Under the pieces are notes generated by a model. That model ran no database searches. It saw nothing but the letters and a program-made list of their open reading frames with translations, and had not been told where the DNA came from. Made by a program: the position numbers and the translations under genes. A stretch of DNA of 5,725 bases from an uncultured Neomegalonema sp. (GTDB lineage Bacteria; Pseudomonadota; Alphaproteobacteria; Rhodobacterales; Rhodobacteraceae), in NCBI GenBank assembly GCA_937958345.1, contig CALGNW010000221.1, forward strand, positions 1 to 5,725. Direction: 5' to 3'. Positions 1 through 4,884 of the stretch are shown piece by piece. Each line of letters opens with the position of its first letter. Position 1 is the stretch's first letter.

Positions 1-297
1 TCTGCAAAAGCTCAATCGAACAGCAGAATGTACACGTCACAGAGGAGCAGAGCGAAAACCCTGAATTGAAACCTGGCGCGGCAGCCACCGCTGTGCGGTG
101 TGCGCCGCACAGTACTCTGAGAGTGCTACCCCAAAACCATCAGCACCCGTGACAGCACACTACACTTGTGCGCACCCGAGCACCGAGGATACAGCACAAC
201 ACAAGACCACATTATTGATCCAAAACAAAAACACTGGACTGTACATCTGCAATCGGTGACCATCCGTCCACGGTGTTGCAGGCGGGAGGGGGCGCAC
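1..297 (-). other. Gene-free, intron-like sequence (probably eukaryotic)
   Basis: No credible bacterial gene is present; the open frames here have no recognisable protein, ribosome binding site or family motif. Read on the minus strand, the stretch starts with GTGCGC directly after the IF-2 coding segment and ends at the window edge in TTTTGCAG followed by A. These look like the 5' and 3' splice sites common in volvocine green algae. The minus strand is rich in TG steps (runs such as TGTGTTGTGCTGT), also familiar from algal introns, and unlike the GC-rich codon-structured bacterial DNA from 398 onward. The intron reading is inference from the flanking IF-2 exon. The alternative is unrelated junk at a contig end. 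Confidence 0.45.
91..112. repeat. Perfect 8-bp inverted repeat (hairpin)
   Basis: CTGTGCGG (91-98) and CCGCACAG (105-112) are perfect inverted copies around a 6-base loop. A second small palindrome, ACTCT-G-AGAGT (114-124), follows at once and can extend outward with one G-U pair (111-127). There is no T-run on either side, so this does not look like a bacterial terminator. It lies inside the intron-like sequence and has no assigned role. Confidence 0.35.
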
Positions 298-396
298 GCA
301 GAGGGTGCCGGCCTGCACGAGCAGCGAGGCCACCGGCCCGACCTGCTTGTCGAGATGGGCCTCCAGCACCGTGCCCTCTGCGGCACGGTTCGGGTC
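298..396 (-). other. Exon fragment of translation initiation factor IF-2 (organellar, green-algal type)
   Basis: Reading down from 396, the 33 codons begin DPNRAAEGTVLEAHLDK, continue through GPVASLLVQAGTL and end in Cys at 300-298. This is the start of the post-G-domain beta-barrel (domain II) of IF-2, the GTPase that places initiator tRNA on the small ribosomal subunit. The family pattern is NP-x-R, GTV-x-EA-x-LDK, GPVA-x-LLVQ-x-GTL, then VGD. The EAHLDK and LLVQ wording is closest in my memory to cyanobacterial and chloroplast forms. The expected VGD continuation is missing, and a GTGCGC donor-like hexamer stands there instead. The residues expected before it (ELKA-type) are also missing beyond 396. 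It is therefore an isolated exon-sized piece, cut by a probable intron on one side and by bacterial sequence on the other. I am fairly sure of IF-2, and less sure of the algal source. Confidence 0.72.
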
Positions 397-397
397 T

Positions 398-778
398 GTC
401 GGCAACCTGTCGCTGTTCGTGTCGCTGCCCGCGTGGCTGACGGTTTTTGCGTGGCTGGCTTGGCGCGCGGCGAAACGCGGTGAGACGGAGCTGCGCCCGT
501 ATGTCATGGCGGGGCTGGCGGCGAATGCCGCGTCGCTGGTGATTTTTCCGGTGATTATCTTCGTTGCCGAGGGGCTGGGCGCGGATTTGTCGGGCCAGCT
601 GGCCGAGTCGTTCCGCGAGGCGCAGGCATCGACCGAGGACCCGCAGGACGAGCTATCGTTGCCGGTCGCCGCGCTGTTTTCGGGCTTTGCCGCGTTTTTT
701 GTCGGGCTGTTCGTATTGCCCGTGCTGGGCGTGATGTTCGGCTGGCTGGCACGGACGCTCAATCTGGTGCGGGCTTAG
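398..778 (+). CDS. Membrane protein with three predicted helices, 5' end missing
   Basis: The open frame runs in from 305, but residues coded before about 398 (polar, Ser/Thr/Pro-rich) lie opposite the IF-2 exon and are probably not part of this protein. From 398 it becomes a typical bacterial inner-membrane protein. One helix lies around LSLFVSLPAWLTVFAWLAW, followed by a basic loop (RAAKRGE). A second is VMAGLAANAASLVIFPVIIFV. An acidic loop of about 30 residues (EDPQDE) follows, then a third long helix (FSGFAAFFVGLFVLPVLGVMFGWL), and the protein ends NLVRA-stop. No good start codon with a Shine-Dalgarno site is visible, which fits loss of the N-terminus at a sequence junction. The family is not recognised, with no catalytic motif. 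It converges on gshA across a hairpin. About 126 residues are visible. Confidence 0.55.
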   Translation, partial: VGNLSLFVSLPAWLTVFAWLAWRAAKRGETELRPYVMAGLAANAASLVIFPVIIFVAEGLGADLSGQLAESFREAQASTEDPQDELSLPVAALFSGFAAFFVGLFVLPVLGVMFGWLARTLNLVRA

Positions 779-791
779 CACAGGCGCAGGT

Positions 792-815
792 CTGCCCCGC
801 AGGGAAGCGGGGCAG
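792..815. terminator. GC-rich hairpin between convergent genes
   Basis: CTGCCCCGC (792-800) pairs perfectly with GCGGGGCAG (807-815), a 9-bp stem with the 6-base loop AGGGAA. It sits in the 47-base gap between the stop codon of the membrane protein (776-778) and the gshA stop (826-828 on the minus strand), where a bidirectional terminator would serve both genes. Neither side has a clear T-run, so it may depend on Rho or only stabilise the 3' ends. Confidence 0.5.
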
Positions 816-825
816 CGGTTTCGGG

Positions 826-2190
826 TTAATAGCTGTATTCAGCGTAAACGCGGTCGATGTCGCCGTTCCACTGGTTTTCGTATTTCCAGAGCATTTCGTC
901 TGCAGGAGTTTCGCCGCGCTCGACCACATCGCGCAGGGCGTTGAGGAAGTGCGCCTCGTCGCGGTCGAACGCGCCCGCCTTGGCGCGGCTGTGCAATCCC
1001 TGATCGGAAATCGCCAGAAGTTCTTTCGCGATATCGAGGACCGGGCGTCCGCCGATTTCGGCCTTCAGGGCTTTCGCCGGAACGGCATTGCGCAGGCCGA
1101 TGCGGTCTTCCTGTGTCCAGTTTTTCGCGACATCCCACGCGGCATCAAGCGCGCTGTCATCATAAAGCAGGCCCACCCAGAACGCGGGCAGTGCGCAGAT
1201 TTTGCGCCATGGGCCACCGTCAGCGCCGCGCATTTCCATGAACTTTTTGATCCGGGCATCCGGGAACACCGTCGTCAGATGGTCGGCCCAATCGGACAAG
1301 GTCGGCATTTCGCCTGGCAGCGCAGGGAGCTTGCCCTCAAGGAAATCGCGGAATGACTGGCCCGCCGCGTCGATATACCTGCCCTCGCGGTAAACGAAAT
1401 ACATCGGCACATCGAGGGCGTAGTCGACATAGGCGTCGAAGCCGAAGCCGTCCTCGAACACAAAGGCCGGGATGCCCGCGCGGGCGTTATCCACGTCGCG
1501 CCAGATCTCGCCGCGATAGCTGAGAAAACCGTTCGGCTTGCCTCCCAGAAACGGCGAGTTCGCGAACAGTGCGGTCGCAATCGGTTGCAGAGCGAGGCTG
1601 ACGCGCAGTTTTTTCGCCATATCCGCTTCGGACCCGAAATCCAGATTGACCTGAATTGTCGTCGTGCGGAACATCATGTCGAGGCCCTTGGAGCCGACGG
1701 TCGGCATATAGCGGCGCATGATATTGTAGCGGCCCTTGGGCATCATCGGCAGGTCTTCGCGTTCCCATTTCGGCAACGCGCCGAGGCCCATGAAACCGAC
1801 ACCGCATTTATCGGCGATCTCGCGCACTTCGGCGAGGTGCTGGTTCACCTCCTCGCACGTCTCGTGAATTGTCTCGAGCGGCGCGCCCGAAAGTTCAAGC
1901 TGGCCGCCCGGTTCCAGCGAGACATTCGCCTTGCCTTTGGTCAGGCCGATCAGATTGTCGCCCTCGCGCAGTTCGTTCCAGCCGAACGTATCGCGCAGGC
2001 CCTCGAGCATGCTTTTGACGCCGCAATCGCCCTCGTACCCGATGGGTTTGAGGTCGGATTTGCGATAGCCGAACTTTTCATGCTCGGTTCCGATACGCCA
2101 GTCTTCGCGGGGTTTGCAGCCTGATTCCAGATACGCTGCCAACTCGTCGCGCGACTCGATCAGGCCGCCGCCCTCTTGTGGAATGGACAT
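826..2190 (-). CDS. gshA: Glutamate-cysteine ligase, plant/alphaproteobacterial type
   Basis: Catalyses the ATP-dependent joining of L-glutamate and L-cysteine to gamma-glutamylcysteine, the first and usually limiting step of glutathione synthesis in the cytoplasm. At 454 residues it matches the full length of the GCS2-family (plant-type) enzymes. Visible hallmarks are IGTEHEKF at residues 33-40, SLEPGGQLELSG at 91-102 (glutamate and metal site region), the MMPKGRY-IMRRYMP stretch around 149-163, FRTTTIQVNLDF around 174-185 and MEMRGADGG at 318-326. Cysteines are at 25, 56, 112, 129 and 332. Plant enzymes are redox-controlled by disulfides; whether these positions correspond cannot be judged without an alignment. 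The start is supported by GGAG seven bases upstream. It is last in a same-strand run after trmB and the small membrane protein, 71 bp downstream of the latter. No truncation or frameshift is seen. Confidence 0.97.
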   Translation of the reverse strand: MSIPQEGGGLIESRDELAAYLESGCKPREDWRIGTEHEKFGYRKSDLKPIGYEGDCGVKSMLEGLRDTFGWNELREGDNLIGLTKGKANVSLEPGGQLELSGAPLETIHETCEEVNQHLAEVREIADKCGVGFMGLGALPKWEREDLPMMPKGRYNIMRRYMPTVGSKGLDMMFRTTTIQVNLDFGSEADMAKKLRVSLALQPIATALFANSPFLGGKPNGFLSYRGEIWRDVDNARAGIPAFVFEDGFGFDAYVDYALDVPMYFVYREGRYIDAAGQSFRDFLEGKLPALPGEMPTLSDWADHLTTVFPDARIKKFMEMRGADGGPWRKICALPAFWVGLLYDDSALDAAWDVAKNWTQEDRIGLRNAVPAKALKAEIGGRPVLDIAKELLAISDQGLHSRAKAGAFDRDEAHFLNALRDVVERGETPADEMLWKYENQWNGDIDRVYAEYSY

Positions 2191-2197
2191 TTATTTT

Positions 2198-2201
2198 CTC
2201 C
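2198..2201 (-). promoter_or_regulatory. Shine-Dalgarno site of gshA
   Basis: GGAG on the minus strand lies seven bases (AAAATAA) before the ATG at 2190-2188. It fixes the start of the ligase. The 71-bp gap up to the preceding stop codon (2262) has no clear factor-independent terminator for the minus strand, so read-through from trmB is possible. A separate gshA promoter could also fit here, but I cannot name one with confidence. Confidence 0.6.
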
Positions 2202-2261
2202 GACCCGTCAGACGCGGGACATTAAACCGAGGGATGAGGAAGGCAAGCGCGGCCTTTTTTG

Positions 2262-2798
2262 TTACACGTCCCGTCGCCAAAAAGTGACGATGGGCGCAAA
2301 ACGGCCCGCCGCCCGCTGTTTGAGGATGGCCGCGTTCAGGGCATCGAAGCGAAAACCCGGCAAGGTACACAGGGCGTCAATGAAGCCGTCCTGCCCCTCG
2401 GCATTCAACGGAATGGCCGCAGGATGCACGCCGGGCGTGTAGAGCAAAACGCTCGCGCGGCTTTGGCCGTTCGCCTTGGACGCCGCAAGGTCGACGCGGG
2501 TGACATCGTTCAACTCGATCTGAACATTGCCGAGGCCGCCGACATAGAGAATGCGGCCTTCTTCGACAAACACCCGCCCCGCGCCGTCGGCCCCGCCGGT
2601 GGCAAAGCGGACGCGGCGGATGGCCTCGCGCACCCACAATCCGCCCGCGACAAAGATAATCAGCGACAGGATCAGAGAGAGCCAGCCCCAGCGCAGGTCG
2701 CCTGCGCCGACGATCCAGAGCGCCATCAGCGTCGCCCCCGCAGCGATTGCCGGTTCCGCCCAGCGGCGCAGTTGGGCGGCAAGCTCGGGACGGATCAT
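2262..2798 (-). CDS. Two-helix membrane protein of unknown function, coupled to trmB
   Basis: Gives 178 residues from the ATG at 2798-2796. The frame is open further upstream to 2888, but this start overlaps the trmB stop as ATGA, the usual sign of translational coupling, and the upstream residues overlap trmB coding sequence. A short cytoplasmic N-terminus (RPELAAQLRRW) precedes two hydrophobic segments at about residues 17-32 and 38-57. A basic stretch (REAIRRVR) follows, then a soluble domain. This domain has alternating beta-type sequence (RVFVEEGRILYVGG, VQIELNDVTRVDL, ASVLLYTPG) and a helical end (GFIDALCTLPGF...LNAAILKQR). Two helices followed by a small beta-rich domain resembles bacterial PH-like membrane proteins, but that is only a resemblance in layout. 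No catalytic motif is seen. Coupling to trmB argues it is expressed with it, not that it acts in tRNA modification. Confidence 0.88.
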   Translation of the reverse strand: MIRPELAAQLRRWAEPAIAAGATLMALWIVGAGDLRWGWLSLILSLIIFVAGGLWVREAIRRVRFATGGADGAGRVFVEEGRILYVGGLGNVQIELNDVTRVDLAASKANGQSRASVLLYTPGVHPAAIPLNAEGQDGFIDALCTLPGFRFDALNAAILKQRAAGRFAPIVTFWRRDV

Positions 2799-3484
2799 CG
2801 GGGACCCCGCTGAAAGGTCAGATAGGCGGGAGTCCGGCCCTCGCGCAGGGCCTTTGCCTCGTAGCGCGTGCCGGGCCAGTCGCTCCACGGTTCGCGGAAT
2901 TCAGTCGCCGGATCGCCAAGCAGCGCAAATTCAGGACGTTGCGCCAGATGATCCAGCGTCCATTCGATATATTCTGGAATATCAGACGCCACCCGCAGGA
3001 TCGCGCCGCCGGACATGACACGCGAAAACGCATCGAGGTTCTCGGGACTGATGAACCGCCGCTTGTGGTGGCGTGCCTTTGGCCAGGGATCAGGATAGAG
3101 GAGAAAGACCCGCGAAATCGACCCGTCCGGCAGGCGATCCATCAAGTCACGGGCATCGCCATTGTGCAGTTTGACATTATTCAGGCCGCCCTTTTCCAAA
3201 TGAGAAAGACAAGAGGCAACACCGTTCAAGTAATGCTCGCATGCTAACAGGCCGATAGCGGGATTGGCTGCCGCCTGTGCCGCCACATGTTCTCCGGCCC
3301 CGAAGCCGATTTCGAGCCAAAGCTCTGAAGCCTTCGGAAACAGGCCCTTAATGTCGATTTGCCCGACGGTTTCGTCGGGCAATGCCGCATAATCCGCCAG
3401 GCGTTCACGCATGAGAACAGCGCGATTATCGCGGAGTTTGGGACCTTTACGCCGTCCGTATAAATTTCTTTTATTATTTTCCAT
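2795..3484 (-). CDS. trmB: tRNA (guanine-N7-)-methyltransferase TrmB
   Basis: Transfers a methyl group from S-adenosylmethionine to N7 of guanosine 46 in the variable loop of tRNAs. The 229 residues carry the family's features in order: a basic N-terminus (NLYGRRKGPKLR), the SAM-binding loop LEIGFGAGEH at 57-66, an acidic residue at the next strand (ACEHYLNGV, Glu83), NGDARD at 108-113, the diagnostic YPDPWPK with HHKRR at 130-143, RVASD at 164-168, and the C-terminal TRYEAKALREGR signature at 206-217. Length is normal and no key motif is missing. The gene starts with AT-rich codons (MENNKRN) after only a weak AAGA-type ribosome site, so the start is a little less certain than the gene. It is the first gene of the minus-strand run and diverges from the TadE-like genes. 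Confidence 0.96.
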   Translation of the reverse strand: MENNKRNLYGRRKGPKLRDNRAVLMRERLADYAALPDETVGQIDIKGLFPKASELWLEIGFGAGEHVAAQAAANPAIGLLACEHYLNGVASCLSHLEKGGLNNVKLHNGDARDLMDRLPDGSISRVFLLYPDPWPKARHHKRRFISPENLDAFSRVMSGGAILRVASDIPEYIEWTLDHLAQRPEFALLGDPATEFREPWSDWPGTRYEAKALREGRTPAYLTFQRGPR

Positions 3485-3627
3485 ATCGTATCTTGTTCGA
3501 TGTATTTTCTTGAACAGTGCGTAAATTATTCATCGTATACTTCAGTTTACACCTTCTGTTTATCAAAACGAAAGGAATTGTACCTAAATTGGCGCAATCA
3601 GATTTTGAACATATCGGGGGATTGTTC
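3485..3627. promoter_or_regulatory. AT-rich divergent intergenic region with likely promoters
   Basis: This 143-base gap between trmB and the TadE-like pair is clearly AT-richer than all flanking coding DNA, as expected for a double promoter region. On the plus strand TTGAAC (3510-3515) and TATACT (3536-3541) resemble -35 and -10 boxes, but the 20-base spacer is too long for a standard sigma-70 site, so this is only a candidate. The plus frame is open back to an ATG at 3517, but no ribosome site precedes that ATG and the translated stretch has no family match. I therefore treat 3517-3627 as leader. Confidence 0.4.
3607..3627 (+). promoter_or_regulatory. Shine-Dalgarno site of the first TadE-like gene, flanked by a small inverted repeat
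   Basis: GGGGG (3616-3620) stands seven bases before the ATG at 3628, which decides this start over the ATG at 3517. GAACA (3607-3611) and TGTTC (3623-3627) can pair across it and would place the ribosome site in an 11-base loop. The 5-bp stem is weak, so any effect on translation is speculation. Confidence 0.45.
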
Positions 3628-4182
3628 ATGCGACCGACCAGAACAGAGGCGTTGGGTAAACTGCTACGCCGCTTCAAAAATGAGCGCAAGGGTTCGACCG
3701 CAATCGAATTCGCGTTCATTATTGTGCCCTTCCTGATGCTGACACTCGGCACGCTGGAAGTGGCGCTCATTCACCTTTCACGCTCGTCCATGGCCGATGC
3801 GCTGGAAAAGAACTCGCGCCAGATTATGACCGGACAGGCCCAATGCCTGACGCCGGAGAAATATATCTCGGATCTTTGCGAGAAACTGTCCTTCGCCAAT
3901 GGCGATTGCATCGCGAATACCAAGGTCGTGATGCAGGAACTGACGAGCTTTACGGACAGTCCCGGCGCCGATGAGCAGAATTTTGATGCCATCAACAGCC
4001 GTATGACCAACGGCAGCGAGAACTCGATCATGGTTCTGCGCGCCTATCACCGCTGGAATGTGATGTTCCCGATTCTCGATAAAGCCCTCGGCGGCGATAA
4101 CGGCGAATTGGTTCTCATCAGCAATCTGGCTTTCCGCAACGAACCGTTCGGCACGTCCGGCGGCTGCGTTCCAACACCTTGA
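3628..4182 (+). CDS. TadE-like pseudopilin (first of a pair)
   Basis: Gives 184 residues from the ATG with a good ribosome site. The N-terminus is short and basic (LLRRFKNERKG), then the class III signal: cleavage expected after Gly22, with Glu27 at position +5 of the mature protein (G-STAIEF), followed by one hydrophobic helix to about residue 49 (FIIVPFLMLTLGTLEVALI). This is the TadE/TadF layout of the tight-adherence (Tad/Flp pilus) system: minor pseudopilins cut by the TadV prepilin peptidase and anchored in the inner membrane with the rest in the periplasm. The periplasmic part has Cys73, Cys84, Cys94 and Cys180, enough for two disulfides. It is followed after 11 bases by a second gene of the same type. 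No Flp pilin, TadA ATPase or TadV is in the window. TadE versus TadF cannot be decided. Confidence 0.85.
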   Translation: MRPTRTEALGKLLRRFKNERKGSTAIEFAFIIVPFLMLTLGTLEVALIHLSRSSMADALEKNSRQIMTGQAQCLTPEKYISDLCEKLSFANGDCIANTKVVMQELTSFTDSPGADEQNFDAINSRMTNGSENSIMVLRAYHRWNVMFPILDKALGGDNGELVLISNLAFRNEPFGTSGGCVPTP

Positions 4183-4186
4183 GGGA
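4181..4186 (+). promoter_or_regulatory. Shine-Dalgarno site of the second TadE-like gene, overlapping the preceding stop
   Basis: GAGGGA overlaps the TGA of the upstream gene (4180-4182) and lies seven bases before the ATG at 4194. This favours ATG 4194 over the in-frame TTG at 4179 and implies that the two genes are translated from one message. Confidence 0.6.
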
Positions 4187-4193
4187 TTTGATC

Positions 4194-4868
4194 ATGTTGA
4201 ATAAATTCAAAAGGCTGAGCGAACGCGGTGCGTCGCGTATGTCGGCCCGCCAGCCCATCGCCAGCCGTTTCTCGAAACACGAATCCGGTGTCGCGGCGGT
4301 CGAGTTCGCGCTGCTGGCTCCGCTGATGCTGACGCTGATGCTTGGTGCTTTGGAAATTACCCAGAGTATCTGGGCGGATGGCAAGGTCGAGCAGGCAACC
4401 AGCACAATCGGTGACCTTGTTTCGCGGACGCCGGAAATGTCGGATGCCGAGTTCACCCAACTGGGAGCAGCCGGTCCGCTGATCATGCGTCCGAACCCGC
4501 AGAACGACCTGAACTTTACGGTGACGTCAATCATCGGGTGTCTGAAAAACCCGGCGAACAAAAACTCTCAGGTCGATTACTTCGTGCTCTGGAGCAAGGC
4601 GTGGCAGGCCGGTGCGGTCAGCAACTCGGGGTATCAGGCGAACCAGCCGTTCACCAAGCAGCCGGAAGCCTTGAAGGTTGCCGACGGCGATACGCTGATC
4701 GTAACCGAGGGACTGTATAACTATTCGCCGATGATCTCGCGCAAGGTGGGAACGACGTGGGAAATGGGCGGTTACGCGTTTCACCAGCCGCGGGACAAAG
4801 GCAAGCGCATTGCCTATCCCGAAGCCGAAGGCGATACGCCCAAGACCTGCGCAGACTTTCGCGCATAG
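4194..4868 (+). CDS. TadE-like pseudopilin (second of a pair)
   Basis: Gives 224 residues. After a 30-residue basic N-terminus (several Arg and Lys) comes the class III signal with expected cleavage after Gly32 and Glu37 at mature +5 (G-VAAVEF), then a hydrophobic helix to about residue 55 (ALLAPLMLTLMLGALEI). The sequence after it (WADGKVEQATSTIGDLVSR) is characteristic of alphaproteobacterial TadE/TadG-like pilus proteins, where a helix packs after the membrane segment. The periplasmic part has only two cysteines, Cys116 and Cys219, a likely disulfide holding the C-terminal tail. Like its neighbour it should be processed by TadV and sit in the inner membrane facing the periplasm, serving a Tad/Flp assembly machine encoded elsewhere. 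It lacks the von Willebrand A domain of full TadG. No clear terminator follows; the next gene on the other strand ends 17 bases away. Confidence 0.87.
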   Translation: MLNKFKRLSERGASRMSARQPIASRFSKHESGVAAVEFALLAPLMLTLMLGALEITQSIWADGKVEQATSTIGDLVSRTPEMSDAEFTQLGAAGPLIMRPNPQNDLNFTVTSIIGCLKNPANKNSQVDYFVLWSKAWQAGAVSNSGYQANQPFTKQPEALKVADGDTLIVTEGLYNYSPMISRKVGTTWEMGGYAFHQPRDKGKRIAYPEAEGDTPKTCADFRA

Positions 4869-4884
4869 CCAGCCCCCCGCAAAG

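Noticed and set aside
160..762. Single 200-residue minus-strand protein covering the IF-2 segment
   Set aside because: Only about 396-298 has family similarity. The part above 397 is the shadow of the bacterial membrane protein and the part below 298 is intron-like.
1585..2124. Plus-strand 179-residue open frame inside gshA
   Set aside because: It mirrors the codon structure of gshA on the opposite strand and has no ribosome site or family motif.
2240..2260. Plus-strand hairpin AAGGC/GCCTT followed by a T-run, like a terminator
   Set aside because: The T-run is on the plus strand, where no gene ends; the genes here run on the minus strand, which shows no T-run after the stem. The stem is only 5 bp.
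2799..2888. Longer start at 2888 for the membrane protein next to trmB
   Set aside because: The extra 30 residues lie inside trmB in another frame and the ATGA overlap at 2795-2798 gives a natural coupled start.
3517..3627. N-terminal extension of the first TadE-like protein starting at ATG 3517
   Set aside because: No ribosome site precedes 3517, the extra 37 residues add an unlikely second hydrophobic start before the class III signal, and ATG 3628 has GGGGG at the right distance.
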